A stretch of DNA of 64,000 bases, taken from the NCBI RefSeq assembly GCF_000466985.1, contig NZ_BATC01000007.1, positions 1 through 64,000 of the forward strand. The letters run 5' to 3'. The notes beneath the pieces were generated by a model. That model was not told where the DNA came from. It saw nothing but the letters and a program-made list of their open reading frames with translations, and searched no databases. Positions 34,430-44,710 of this stretch are shown in pieces (the stretch's first letter is position 1; the number at the start of each line of letters is the position of its first letter). Origin of the DNA: Brevundimonas abyssalis TAR-001. Its GTDB lineage: Bacteria > Pseudomonadota > Alphaproteobacteria > Caulobacterales > Caulobacteraceae. Position numbers and translations under genes: made by a program.

Positions 34430-36575
34430 TCAGTCGGCCACATCCAGTTGCAGGGCCGGTCCGCCCTGGTGGCGCGGCCAGACCGCGACCCGGCTTCCAA
34501 CGCGCTGGAAGATCAGGTCCAGCCGCGTTTCGCCCACGGCCAGCCCGGCCACGGTCAGACGGTCCAGGCCGGCCGGCAGGCAGGGCCGGTCGATGCGGAT
34601 GGTCCTCGCCAGGGCGTCGATGGACAGGCCCAGGCTGGCCTGCAGCATCAGAAACACCGACCCGGCGGCCCAGGCCTGGGGCATGCAGGCCACGGGATAG
34701 GGAATGGGCGGCTCGCCGGTCTGGCGATTGAAGCCGCAGAACAGCTCGGGCAGCCGCATCTCGAAATGGGCGGCCGAGGCGTAGAGTTCGCCCAGCATCA
34801 GGGCCACGGCGTCGCGCTCGCCGTAATGCGCCATGCCCGCCACGCCCAGGGCGGTGTCGTGGGGCCAGACCGAGCCGTTGTGATAGGACATGGGATTGAA
34901 GCGCGGCTGGCGGCTGGCCAGGGTCCGCAGGCCCCAGCCCGTCCTGAACCGCCCTGACAGCAGCCGTTCGGTCACCCGTCCGGCCCGCTCCGCCGAAGGC
35001 AGGCCGCTGAACAACAGGTGCCCCGCGTTGGAGCCCAGCACCCGGCACGGCGCGCCCTCCCCATCCACGGCGATGGCGTAGAACCCCCGATCCTCCATCC
35101 AGAAACGGTCCTCCACCAGCGCGCGCAGGCGCTCGGCGCGGTCGCTCCACGCCGCCGGGCTCCCCTCTCCCAGCAGGGCCGACAGGTCGGCCAGCGCCCG
35201 CCAGGCGGAATAGGCGTAGCCTGGACCTCAAGCAGGGCGATCGGCCCCTTCGGATAGGCGCCGTCGGCGTGGAAGATGGAGTCCTCGCTGTCCTTCCAGC
35301 CCTGATTGGAGAGGCCGGTGTCCTCGGCGCGGGCGTAGTCGATCAGGCCGTCGCCGTTGGAGTCCCCGTGATCCGTCATCCATCCGGCGGCGGCCAGAAG
35401 GTTGGGCCAGATCTTGCGGATGAACGCCAGATCACCGGTCCGCCGGGCATAGGCGCCGGCCAGGGCCACGAACAGGCAGGTGGTGTCGACGCCGCCGTAA
35501 TAGAGACCGAACGGAACCTCCTTCAGGGCCGACATCTCGCCCTGTCGGGTCTCGTGCATGATCTTGCCGGGCGCGGAGTCCTGGAAGGTGGAGGTTTCAT
35601 CCGCCTGACGCGCCGCCAGATAGGTCAGGACGCCCCTGGCCAGGCTGGGATCCAGCCACAGCATCTGCCATGCGGTGATGATCCCGTCGCGCCCGAACGG
35701 CGTGGAGAACCAGGGCACCCCCGCATAGGGGTACGGGCCGGTGGGCAGGTCGGTGGTCAGCAGGGCCACGTCCGCCCGGGACTGGTCCAGCCACTGGTTG
35801 AAGCGCGGACTGTGGGCGCCCCGCACCGTGGCGCCGCGCCGCCGTTTGGCCCGCATGGCCAGACGGGCCTGCAGCGCGGCCACCCGCCACCGGTCCCGGC
35901 CCGGCGTCTCGCCGCCTTCGACGCCCGCCTCCATGAACAGGTCGAACTGCTCCCCGCGCGACAGGCGGATCCGGAAATCCGCGCGCTCGGTCGACAGGGC
36001 CGCCGGCGGTTCGGAGAACGACAGCCAGGTCTGGCGCTCCACAGTGTCCAGGCCTCATAGCCGAACTGAACCCGCCCCCCATCCGCCACCGGGGGCCTGG
36101 TCCTGCCGCGCCGTTCACGCCGCGTGCCGCGCACCTCGAAGATGTCTCGGAAATCGGCGCCGTATTCAAAGGACAGGGGCGCCACGATCGGGTCCACCCC
36201 GTGATTGGTCAGGCGCACCCGCTCGTACAGCCGCCGGTCCCACAGAAAGCGCCGCCGCTCCACATGGATCACGCCGCCCGGCGCGGAGCGTCCCCCCATG
36301 GGCGGCAGGGGCCGGTTGGTGGCGTGGCAGGTGAAAAAGACATTGTCGTCCGACACCGCCGAACTCAGGCGCGAGGGCCGGTCATGGCCCACCAGAAGCA
36401 CCAGCCGCGACAGGATGCGGGAGTCCCGGTCAAACAGGCCGTCGGCCCCGCCGCGCAGGTCGCCCCATGGATCAGCCACCAGGAAGGTGTCGCCTTCCTT
36501 GAGCGCCAGCAGGCGATCCAGCACGACACCCTCGGTCACCAGATCGGCTGCGGGAATCGCCGTTGCATCGTCCAT
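34430..36575 (-). CDS. Glycogen-debranching-like amylo-alpha-1,6-glucosidase; frameshifted near 36043 and 35222
   Basis: ATG 36575 (GGAG six bases upstream). Three frames join into about 716 aa. First: DTFLVADPWGDLRGGADGLF, DRDSRILSRLVLLV and FEYGADFRDIFEVRG, the N-terminal glycogen-debranching domain. Second: GVPWFSTPFGRDGIITAWQM, YYGGVDTTCLFVALAGAYAR and DTGLSNQGWKDSEDSIFHAD, the (alpha/alpha)6 barrel with the likely catalytic acids. Third: YAYSAWRALADL, SYHNGSVWPHDTALGVAGMA, ELFCGFNRQTGEPP. It acts on alpha-glucans or glucosyl products; it follows the GT4 gene on the same strand. Confidence 0.9.
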
Positions 36576-36669
36576 GTCGCGCTCCAGACTTGTGGCGATC
36601 AGGCCAGGGGCGCGAAGGCCCGCTCTTCGCCGATGGCGCGCCGCACGTCGGGGATGATGAGGGGATCGA

Positions 36670-37719
36670 TCACCTCGGCAGAACGATGTCGACGCGCGCC
36701 TGAAGCTGGGCATAGACCTCAAGATAGCGCCGAGCCATGGCGGCGGCCGAAAAGCGCTGCTCGAACCGCGCCCGGATCGCTCCGCGGTCCAGCAGAACGG
36801 CCCGCCCGGCGGCCTCCACGGCTTCGTCCACCGTCTCCACCAGATAGCCGGTCACCCCGTCCTCGATGATCTCGGACGTGGAGCCGCAGCGGAACGCCAC
36901 CACCGGCGTGCCGCAGGCCATGGCCTCGATCATCACCAGGCCGAACGGCTCGGGCCAGTCGATGGGGAACAGCAGCGCCTCGGCGCCGCCCAGGAAGGCG
37001 GACTTCTGCGGGTCGTTGATCTCGCCCACGAACTCCACCAGGGGATTGTCCAGCAGAGGCCGGATGTGGCTATCGAAATAGACCCGGTCAGCCGGGTCCA
37101 CCTTGGCCGCCATCTTCAGGGGCCGGCCCAGGCGGGTGGCGATCTCGATGGCCCGGTCCGGCCGCTTCTCCGGCGACATGCGGCCGAGGAAGGCCAGATA
37201 GCCGCTGGACTTCGGCGAGAACTCATACAGTTCCGACGGCATCCCGTGCTGGACCGTGGCCTCCCAGTTGGCGGCCGGGATCGGGCGGCGTTGATCGTCC
37301 GAGATGGACACCAGCGGGAACTGGGGCCAGCGGGCATACACCTCGGGCAGGTCCTTCAGGTCCAGACGCCCGTGCAGGGTCGTCACCGTCCGCCCTGCCC
37401 GGTCCGCGAAGAACGGGAAGTGCAGCATATCGGTGTGGAAATGGATGATGTCGAAATCGTCCGCCCGCTTCAGCACCTCGGCCAGAAGCGTCAGGTGTGC
37501 GGCCAGATCCGACTTCAACGGCGCGGGGTCCAGGCGGATAGGCTGGTCGCGGACGACCACAAGCTTCGCCCGGGTGCGCGCATCGGCGGTGGAGAACAGG
37601 GTCACCTCATGACCCAGTTCAACCAGGGCGTCGGTCAGGTGCGCCGCCACCCGCTCGGTGCCGCCGTACAGGACAGGAGGCACGGCCTCATACAGGGGCG
37701 CGACCTGGGCGATCCTCAT
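36670..37719 (-). CDS. Glycosyltransferase family 4
   Basis: 349 aa from ATG 37719 (GGAG upstream). N-terminal MRIAQVAPLYEAVPPVLYGG and TERVAAHLTDALVELGHEVT, then HGMPSELYEFSPKSSGYLAF, LGRMSPEKRPDRAIEIATRL and the GT-B donor motif PFGLVMIEAMACGTPVVAFR. Transfers a sugar from a nucleotide donor. Between its stop and the next gene one frame reads on as VIDPLIIPDVRRAIGEERAF and stops near 36597. That may be its true C-terminus cut off by one more missing base near 36672. It precedes the debranching-type gene, implying a joint role in a glucan. Confidence 0.88.
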   Translation of the reverse strand: MRIAQVAPLYEAVPPVLYGGTERVAAHLTDALVELGHEVTLFSTADARTRAKLVVVRDQPIRLDPAPLKSDLAAHLTLLAEVLKRADDFDIIHFHTDMLHFPFFADRAGRTVTTLHGRLDLKDLPEVYARWPQFPLVSISDDQRRPIPAANWEATVQHGMPSELYEFSPKSSGYLAFLGRMSPEKRPDRAIEIATRLGRPLKMAAKVDPADRVYFDSHIRPLLDNPLVEFVGEINDPQKSAFLGGAEALLFPIDWPEPFGLVMIEAMACGTPVVAFRCGSTSEIIEDGVTGYLVETVDEAVEAAGRAVLLDRGAIRARFEQRFSAAAMARRYLEVYAQLQARVDIVLPR

Positions 37720-37945
37720 CAAGTTCTCCGATGCGTAAAATGCGGCGACGGGACAGTTACCGGCGGCTGAGCCGTTTGGTTCCCGGGCGCCGCGCCTGCC
37801 CCGCCGTTTCGTCGGCGAACAGACGCGTGGCCACCATACGCTCTTTTCGGCTCCGGGACTAATCGAGTGAGCGCGTGCATCCCCTTGCAAGGCAACCGTT
37901 TCAGCCGGATCTGCGTTCAACAGTCCAGCTGAAGCGAGAAAGCGC

Positions 37946-39445
37946 ATGCCGTCACCTGCCGACCCTTCCAAGACACAGGCCGAGTTCGGAATCCCCGGAC
38001 TGGACGACGTCCTGTCCGGCGGGCTGGACCGGGACCGGGTGTATCTTCTGGAGGGCAATCCGGGGACCGGAAAGACGACAGCGGCGCTGCGTTTCCTGAT
38101 CGAGGGCGCCGGCGAGGGCGAGCCGACCCTCTACATCACCCTGTCGGAAACGGAGGCGGAGCTGCGCAGCACGGCGCAGTCCCACGGCTGGTCCCTGAAC
38201 GGGGTGGAGATCTTCGAGCTCGTGCCGCCCGAGAACCTTCTGGACGAGGATCAGCAGCAGAGCCTGCTATATTCGTCGGACCTCGAACTCGGTGAAACCA
38301 CGCGTCTGATCCTGGACGCCGTGGAGCGGGTGAAGCCCACACGGGTCGTTATCGACAGCCTCTCGGAAATCCGGCTGCTGGCGCAGGGTTCGCTGCGCTA
38401 TCGGCGTCAGGTTCTGGCGCTGAAGCACTATTTCGCCAGACACGGCGCGACCGTGCTGCTGCTGGATGACCTCACCACCGATGTGAACGACAAGACCGTC
38501 CACAGCGTCGCGCACGGCGTGATCCAGCTGGATGAACTGGCGCCCGAGTACGGCTCCGAGCGCCGCCGGCTTCGCATCATCAAATACCGCGCCCGAAAAT
38601 ATCGGGGCGGCTACCACGACTTCGTCATCCGCAGCGGCGGTCTCGAAGTCTTTCCCCGCATCGTCGCCGCCGAGCACCGCATCGGTTTCGACCGCGTTGC
38701 AGTCTCCAGCGGGATTGTCGAGCTGGACACCCTTCTGGGAGGCGGGATCGAGCGTGGTTCGAGCGCGCTGATCCTCGGACCGGCCGGAACTGGCAAATCC
38801 CTGTTCGCCATCCATTTCGCCGTGGCGGCGATCGCGCGGGGCGAAAGGGCGGCCCTGTTCCTGTTCGACGAGGAGATCGGCCTGCTGTTCGACAGGATGC
38901 TCGGCATGGGCATTGATCTGGCCGCCCTGCAGCGTGATGGGAACCTGGTCGTGGAACAGGTCGACGCCGGGGAGATGTCGCCCGGAGAGTTCGCCACACG
39001 GGTCAAGCGCTATGTCAGCGAGCAGAATATCCAGACGGTGGTGATCGACAGCCTGAACGGCTACCGGGTCGCCATGCCCGAGGAACAGTTCCTGATCCTC
39101 CACATCCGCGAACTGCTGCAATATCTGAACCGCCAGGGGGCCTCGACCTTCCTGACGGTCGCCCAGCATGGCCTGGTGGGCAGCCTGTCGGCGCCGGTGG
39201 ACGTGACCTATCTGGCCGACACGGTCGTCCTGCTGCGCTATTTCGAGTCAGCCGGAACGGTGCGGCGTGCGGCGTCGGTGATCAAGAAACGCGCGGGCCA
39301 GCATGAGAAAGCCATCCGCGAGTACACCATCACGGATGACGGCCTGACCCTGGGCGAGCCCCTCACCGGTCTGCACGGAATTCTCCGGGGCGTGCCGGAC
39401 GTGGTCGGGTCCGGAACGCCGCTGATGGAGAATTCCCCCGCATGA
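37946..39445 (+). CDS. KaiC-like double-domain RecA-family ATPase
   Basis: 499 aa. Two KaiC domains: GIPGLDDVLSGGLDRDRVYL with Walker A GNPGTGKTT (37-45), Walker B RVVIDSLSEIR; then GIVELDTLLGGGIERGSSAL with Walker A GPAGTGKSL (278-286) and TVVIDSLNGYRV. Catalytic Glu pair present in the second (LFDEEIG). Such proteins are common outside cyanobacteria, often next to histidine kinases. The CII phosphosite region of true clock KaiC is not recognisable, and no kaiA or kaiB is present. ATGA overlap with the kinase gene at 39442. Confidence 0.9.
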   Translation: MPSPADPSKTQAEFGIPGLDDVLSGGLDRDRVYLLEGNPGTGKTTAALRFLIEGAGEGEPTLYITLSETEAELRSTAQSHGWSLNGVEIFELVPPENLLDEDQQQSLLYSSDLELGETTRLILDAVERVKPTRVVIDSLSEIRLLAQGSLRYRRQVLALKHYFARHGATVLLLDDLTTDVNDKTVHSVAHGVIQLDELAPEYGSERRRLRIIKYRARKYRGGYHDFVIRSGGLEVFPRIVAAEHRIGFDRVAVSSGIVELDTLLGGGIERGSSALILGPAGTGKSLFAIHFAVAAIARGERAALFLFDEEIGLLFDRMLGMGIDLAALQRDGNLVVEQVDAGEMSPGEFATRVKRYVSEQNIQTVVIDSLNGYRVAMPEEQFLILHIRELLQYLNRQGASTFLTVAQHGLVGSLSAPVDVTYLADTVVLLRYFESAGTVRRAASVIKKRAGQHEKAIREYTITDDGLTLGEPLTGLHGILRGVPDVVGSGTPLMENSPA

Positions 39446-41114
39446 GTCCGCCAGCGCTTTCGGAGCGCGCCCTGATCCTGGCGCCCAGGGGGCGAGACGC
39501 GGATATCGCGGGGGCGATCTTGCGCGAGGCAGGCGTGTCGGCCCGGATCTGCGGCGGCCTCCCGGACCTGATCGCGCAGATGAACAGGGAGGCGGGCGTC
39601 GCCGTGGTCGCGGACGAAGGCCTGCACAGGGCCGACCTGACCCCGCTGGTGCGATGGATCGACGATCAGCCGCCCTGGTCCGATTTTCCGTTCATTCTGC
39701 TGACCGTCCGCGGCGGCGGCATCGAGCGCAATCCTGCCGCGCAACGGGTGTCGGCCCTGCTGGGCAATGTGGCCTTTCTGGAGCGGCCGTTTCATCCCAC
39801 CACCCTTGTCAGCGCGGTCCAGACGGCGCTGCGCGGCCGTCGACGTCAGTATGAGGCGCGCGAGCGCATGGAGCAGATACGCCGCGCGGAATCCCTGCTG
39901 GAGCGGCGCGTCCGGGACCGCACCGCCGAGCTGGAATCCGCAAACCGGCAACTGGCCTCGCAGATCGTCGAGCGAGAAAGGGTGGAGACCGCCCTGCGGC
40001 AGGCACAGCGCCTCGAGGCTGTCGGCCAGCTGACATCAGGCGTGGCGCATGACTTCAACAATCTGCTCACGGTCGTGCTCGGCAATGTGGAGCAGATGAA
40101 GAAGAAGGTCTCGGATCCCGCCCTCACCCGACGCCTGGAGATGATGGCGGAGGCCTCGCGGCGTGGCGCCACCCTGACCGCCCAGATGCTGGCTTTCTCC
40201 CGCCGTCAGAAGCTTGAGCTGCGGCCCGTGGACCTCAACGAGACGGTGATGGGCATGCGGGACCTGCTGGCCAGTTCGATCGGCGGCAGCGTCCAGATTC
40301 AGCCCCCGGATCTGGCCGATGATCTGTGGCCCGCCATGATCGATCCGACCCAGATCGAATTGGTGATCCTCAACCTGGCCATCAACGCCCGCGACGCCAT
40401 GGATGTGGGCGGCTCCCTCACGATCACCACCCGTAATGTTGAGGTCGAAGAGGCGCAGGACGACCTGCCCGCCGGCCAATTCGTGATGGTCTCGGTGACG
40501 GACACCGGCTCGGGCATGAGCGAGGACGTGCTGGCCAAGGCGTTCGAGCCGTTCTTCACCACCAAGGCGGTCGGCCAGGGATCCGGGCTGGGCCTCAGTC
40601 AGGTCTTTGGACTGGCGAATCAGGCCGGGGGCGGGGTCAGGATCACCTCGCAGTCGGCGAAGGCACGACCATCGAGGTTTACCTGCCGCGGGCCAAAGGT
40701 GTGATCGAAGCCGCCCGGCCTTCGTCCGAGCGGCATACGGCGCGCCAGGGCGAACAGCGTCGGGTGCTGGTCGTTGATGACGACGACGCAGTCCGCGAAG
40801 TGGCCGCCGGCTATCTTGACGACCTGGGCTATGAGGTGGTCGAGGCCGGCAGCGGCGGCGCGGCGCTGGAGCATTTCGAGAACGGCTGCGAACCGACCGC
40901 CGTGCTGATGGACTTCGCCATGCCGGGCATGAATGGTCGCGAACTGGCTCGCGAGATCGGCAAGCGCCGCCCGGGCGTTCCGGTGGTCTTCGTCACCGGC
41001 TACGCCGACGCGGAAGCCTTTTCTGACACGGACCCCGCGTCCATCCTGCACAAACCCTACACCCGCAGCGAGCTGGCTGCGGCGCTGGATCGCTGCCTGG
41101 AGGGCGTCCGCTAG
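39442..41114 (+). CDS. Hybrid sensor histidine kinase with receiver domain; frameshifted near 40653
   Basis: ATG 39442 overlaps the kaiC-like stop. An N-terminal receiver-like domain (about 1-130, ALILAPRGRDADIAGAILRE) has no clear phospho-Asp. A coiled coil (about 140-190) leads to HisKA with QLTSGVAHDFNNLLTVVLGN (phospho-His) and HATPase boxes NLAINARDAM, DTGSGMSEDV and FEPFFTTKAVGQGSGLGLS. The frame breaks in ITSQ; restored by one G it continues GEGTTIEVYLPRAKG into a C-terminal receiver (RRVLVVDDDDAVREVAAGYL, Asp in AVLMDFAMPGMNG, Lys in LHKPYTRSEL). Cytoplasmic, no input PAS; the KaiC-like ATPase is the likely partner. Confidence 0.9.
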
Positions 41115-41306
41115 GCCCGCCGACGCCGCGCGCGCCTTGCCACCCCCCGGCTTTTGCCCTATAGGCCGCCGCTTTCCAGGGCTTCGGTCCTGGCGTGGAG
41201 TTCCAAAGGGTTCGGGAAGTCATTCCGGCCGCCGCGTCAGGATCCATCGTGGGATTGGACTTTACCCGGTCCACCTGCGCCGGCGCCCATCAAGGGAGAC
41301 GACTGC

Positions 41307-41699
41307 ATGGCTCTTTACGAGCACACGGTCATGTCGCGCCAGGACATCAGCGCGCAACAGGCCGAACAACTCAACGACACCATCAAGGGCTTGATCGAGG
41401 AAGCCGGCGGCACCGTCGCCAAGATCGAGTACTGGGGTCTGAGGAACCTGACCTACCGGGTCAAGAAGAACCGCAAGGCGCACTATTCGCTGCTCGCCGT
41501 CGACGCGCCGCCGGCCGCCATGGCCGAGGTCGAGCGCCAGCTGTCCATCAACGAGGACGTGCTGCGCTGGCTGACCGTTCGCGTGGAAGAGCTGGACCTG
41601 GAGCTGTCGCCCCTGCTGGCCCGCCGCGAGCGTGAGCGCGAGCGCTCCACGCCTCGCTCCGACGACAACGCCGCGCCCGCCGCGGCGTCGGCTGAATAA
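41307..41699 (+). CDS. rpsF: Ribosomal protein S6
   Basis: 130 aa from ATG 41307. Blocks [54 protein letters not shown] and [18 protein letters not shown] fit S6 of the small subunit platform, which binds S18. The C-terminal charged/Ala tail is of alphaproteobacterial type. First of rpsF-rpsR-rplI. Confidence 0.98.
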   Translation: MALYEHTVMSRQDISAQQAEQLNDTIKGLIEEAGGTVAKIEYWGLRNLTYRVKKNRKAHYSLLAVDAPPAAMAEVERQLSINEDVLRWLTVRVEELDLELSPLLARRERERERSTPRSDDNAAPAAASAE

Positions 41700-41710
41700 G
41701 GAACCGGATC

Positions 41711-41986
41711 ATGACCGATACGACTGCCCCCTCCCCGGGCGCTCCGGCCGGCTCCGGCCCCGCCCGCCGCCCCTTCAATCGTCGCCGCAAGGTCTGCCCG
41801 TTCTCGGGCGATAACGCGCCGAAGATCGACTACAAGGACGTGAAACTGCTCCAGCGTTACGTCTCCGAACGCGGCAAGATCGTGCCCTCGCGCATCACCG
41901 CCGTCTCTCAGAAGAAGCAGCGCGAACTGGCCAAGGCCATCAAGCGCGCCCGCTATCTGGCCCTCCTGCCCTACGTGGTGAAGTAA
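41711..41986 (+). CDS. rpsR: Ribosomal protein S18
   Basis: 91 aa. N-terminal Pro/Ala extension, then [59 protein letters not shown] and [11 protein letters not shown]. Partner of S6 in 16S rRNA binding. Starts 11 bp after rpsF. Confidence 0.98.
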   Translation: MTDTTAPSPGAPAGSGPARRPFNRRRKVCPFSGDNAPKIDYKDVKLLQRYVSERGKIVPSRITAVSQKKQRELAKAIKRARYLALLPYVVK

Positions 41987-41987
41987 G

Positions 41988-42575
41988 ATGAAGGTCGTTC
42001 TGCTTGAACGCGTCGAGAACCTCGGCGCCATCGGCGACGTCGTCACCGTCAAGGACGGCTTCGCCCGTAATTTCCTGCTGCCCCGCGACAAGGCTCGTCG
42101 GGCGACGGAAGCCAACCTGAAGGCCTTTGAAGTCGAACGCGCCGCCATCGAGGCCCGCAACGACAAGAACAAGGCCGAGGCCCAGAAGACCGCCGACAAG
42201 ATCGACGGTCAGACCTACGTCATGATCCGCCAGGCGGGTGAGACGGGCCAGCTGTACGGCTCGGTCGCCGGTCGCGACGTGGCCGAAACGGTCCAGGCCG
42301 CAGGCTCGAAGATCGAGAAGTCGCAGGTCGTCCTGCACGTCCCGATCAAGACCCTGGGCGTCCACGAAGTGCAGGTCCGCCTGCACGCCGAGGTCCGCGC
42401 GACGGTCAAGATCAACGTGGCCCGCTCGGCCGACGAAGCCGAGCGTCAGGCCAAGGGCGAGGACGTGATCGCCAGCCAGTTCGATGACGAGCGTCAAGCC
42501 GCCAGCGACCAGGCCAAGGATCTGCTGGACGGCGGCGCCGGCCAGCACGAGGTCTCCTACGTCGAAGAGGTCTGA
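41988..42575 (+). CDS. rplI: Ribosomal protein L9
   Basis: 195 aa; MKVVLLERVENLGAIGDVVT, VKDGFARNFLLPRDKARRAT (L9 signature) and the long central helix (about 40-75). C-terminal extension (SDEAERQAKGEDVIASQF) makes it longer than the E. coli protein (about 149), usual for the Alphaproteobacteria. Starts one base after the rpsR stop. An intrinsic terminator follows at 42602. Confidence 0.98.
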   Translation: MKVVLLERVENLGAIGDVVTVKDGFARNFLLPRDKARRATEANLKAFEVERAAIEARNDKNKAEAQKTADKIDGQTYVMIRQAGETGQLYGSVAGRDVAETVQAAGSKIEKSQVVLHVPIKTLGVHEVQVRLHAEVRATVKINVARSADEAERQAKGEDVIASQFDDERQAASDQAKDLLDGGAGQHEVSYVEEV

Positions 42576-42601
42576 TCCTTCTCGACCGGGTTATCGAAAC
42601 G

Positions 42602-42633
42602 ACGGCGCGGAGAGCCTTCTCCGCGCCGTTTTT
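42602..42633 (+). terminator. Rho-independent terminator of the rpsF-rpsR-rplI operon
   Basis: ACGGCGCGGAG (42602-42612), loop AGCCTT, CTCCGCGCCGT (42619-42629), then TTTT. An 11-bp perfect stem just downstream of rplI. Confidence 0.93.
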
Positions 42634-42672
42634 CGTGGACTATGCTCAAGCGTCACCATTCAGGAGCAGGCC

Positions 42673-43053
42673 ATGCGCCGTACCGCCCTCGTTGCCGCCG
42701 CCTTCGCCGTCAGCCTAGTCGCCCTGCCCGCATCGGCCCAGGACGGCCGCATGACCGTGGCCGCGTTCCTGGACACAGCGGACGACATCCCGCGCAATGC
42801 CACGGCCCTGCTTCGGGCCGACACCCGCCGGCTGTTGTCCGAGGTCCGGACCGCCACACGAACGATCCGCGCCGAGCAGGACGCCGCCGAGGCCGCCGGA
42901 CGCACCCCGCGCACATGCATGCCCGAACGGGTCAGCATGGACGCCGACAGTCTGCTGTCGCGCTTCAACGCCATCCCCGCGGCCCGCCGCAACATCACCG
43001 TGACCCAGGCCCTGCGGGAATGGATGGCCGAGGAGCACCCCTGCCCGCGCTGA
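42673..43053 (+). CDS. Small secreted hypothetical protein
   Basis: 126 aa. Signal peptide residues 1-22 ending PASAQ. The mature part is helical and charged: MTVAAFLDTADDIPRNATAL, RADTRRLLSEVRTATRTIRA, a Cys in PRTCMPERVSMDADSLLSRF and a C-terminal ITVTQALREWMAEEHPCPR. Two cysteines could form a disulfide. The look recalls small Rap1a/Tai-like immunity proteins (C…L…Y/W-x-x-x-x-P-C), but the match is loose. Expressed after the rplI terminator from its own promoter. Confidence 0.65.
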   Translation: MRRTALVAAAFAVSLVALPASAQDGRMTVAAFLDTADDIPRNATALLRADTRRLLSEVRTATRTIRAEQDAAEAAGRTPRTCMPERVSMDADSLLSRFNAIPAARRNITVTQALREWMAEEHPCPR

Positions 43054-43160
43054 CCGGAAAGACGAAATCCGGGCCGTCCACAGGCGGGCCGGACTCATCC
43101 CCCGTCTTCTGGACGTCCGCCCCTGACGCAGGGACGTGCGACGGCTAGACCCGTCAGTCC

Positions 43161-44633
43161 ATGAACGCGCTCAGCCCCATCTCCACCGACGCCCGGCCCG
43201 TGGCCGCCCTGCCTCACAATCTGGAGGCCGAACAGGCGCTGCTGGGTTCGCTGATGTTCGACAATGCGGTGTTCGAACGCCTGTCAGACCGGCTGCGCGG
43301 CAGCCATTTCTACGAGCCGTTCCACCAGCGCCTGTTCGACGCCATCGAGGATCATGTGCGCCAGGGCATGCTGGCCGAGCCCACCATCCTGATGGAGCGG
43401 TTCAAGACCGACCCGGCGTTCCAGGAGTTCGGCGGGCTGCGCTATCTGGCCGATCTGGTGGACCGGGCCCCGCCCGGCGCCAACGCCCCCGACTATGCCC
43501 GTCTGGTCTATGACCTGGCCCTGCGCCGCGACCTGATCCGCATCGGCGGCGACATCATCAAGGAGGCCCCGGATCCCGAGACGGCCGCCCTCGAACAGAT
43601 CGAACAGGCCGAACAGTCGCTCTACAATCTGGCCGAGACGGGTCAGCCGTCGTCGGGCTTCGTCAGCTTCGGCCACGCCCTGGCCGGGGCGGTGGAGATG
43701 GCCAGCGAGGCCTATCAGCGCGACGGCAAGCTGGCCGGTCTGGCCACCTACCTTGATGATCTCGACCAGAAGCTGGGCGGGCTGCACCCGTCCGACCTGC
43801 TGATCCTCGCGGGCCGCCCGTCCATGGGCAAGACGGCCCTGGCCACCAACATCGCCTTCAATGTGGCGCGCAACTACCGTTGGGAGCCCACCCCCGAGGG
43901 CCGCAAGACGGTGGAGGGCGGGGTCGTCGCCTTCTACTCGCTGGAAATGAGCGCCGAGCAGCTGGCCATGCGGATCCTGGCCGACGCCTCGGGGGTGTCG
44001 TCCGACCGCCTGAGAAAAGGCGAGATCGACGCCTCGGACTTCGGCCGCATCCGCGACGCCGCCGCCGAGATCGGCGAGGCGCCCCTGTACATCGACGCCA
44101 CCGGCGGCCTGTCCCTGTCCAAGCTGGCGGCCCGCGCGCGGCGCCTGAAGCGCATGGAGCACGGTTTGGACCTGATCGTCGTCGACTACCTCCAGCTGAT
44201 CACCGTCGGCGAGGGCAACGGCCAGAAGAACCGGGTGCAGGAGGTCTCCGAGATCACCGGCGGACTGAAGGCCCTGGCCAAGGAGCTGTCGGTGCCGATC
44301 CTGGCCCTGTCCCAGCTGTCCCGCCAGGTGGAGTCCCGCGAGGACAAGCGGCCCCAGCTGTCCGATCTGCGCGAATCCGGCTCGATCGAACAGGACGCCG
44401 ACGCCGTCATGTTCGTCTATCGCGAAAGCTATTACCTGGGCCGCACCGAGCCCCGCGAGGGCACCGAAGAGCATCTGAAGTGGCAGGAGGACATGGACCG
44501 CCTGCGCCACCAGGCCGAGGTGGTCATCGGCAAGCAGCGCCACGGTCCCATCGGCATCGTCAAGCTGTCCTTCGACGAGGACACCACCCGCTTCGGCAAC
44601 CTGGCCCAGCCGGGCCGCTACGAGCCGAACTAG
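43161..44633 (+). CDS. dnaB: Replicative DNA helicase
   Basis: 490 aa. N-terminal domain PHNLEAEQALLGSLMFDNAV, then the RecA-type domain: LGGLHPSDLLILAGRPSMGK with Walker A GRPSMGKTA, FYSLEMSAEQLAMRILADAS, DLIVVDYLQLIT, SQLSRQVESREDKRPQLSDL and DLRESGSIEQDADAVMFVYR. Hexameric 5'-3' helicase loaded at oriC. Alone on the strand between the hypothetical and alr. Confidence 0.98.
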   Translation: MNALSPISTDARPVAALPHNLEAEQALLGSLMFDNAVFERLSDRLRGSHFYEPFHQRLFDAIEDHVRQGMLAEPTILMERFKTDPAFQEFGGLRYLADLVDRAPPGANAPDYARLVYDLALRRDLIRIGGDIIKEAPDPETAALEQIEQAEQSLYNLAETGQPSSGFVSFGHALAGAVEMASEAYQRDGKLAGLATYLDDLDQKLGGLHPSDLLILAGRPSMGKTALATNIAFNVARNYRWEPTPEGRKTVEGGVVAFYSLEMSAEQLAMRILADASGVSSDRLRKGEIDASDFGRIRDAAAEIGEAPLYIDATGGLSLSKLAARARRLKRMEHGLDLIVVDYLQLITVGEGNGQKNRVQEVSEITGGLKALAKELSVPILALSQLSRQVESREDKRPQLSDLRESGSIEQDADAVMFVYRESYYLGRTEPREGTEEHLKWQEDMDRLRHQAEVVIGKQRHGPIGIVKLSFDEDTTRFGNLAQPGRYEPN

Positions 44634-44710
44634 GGGCGTCGGCGAAAGAAAATCCGCGTAAATGGCAGACTTCCCCTTCAAACGCAGGATTCTTGCGTCA
44701 TAAGGGGCGT

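Noticed and set aside
37946-39445. Circadian clock KaiC
   Set aside because: No kaiA or kaiB nearby and phosphosite region not recognisable; only the ATPase family is supported.
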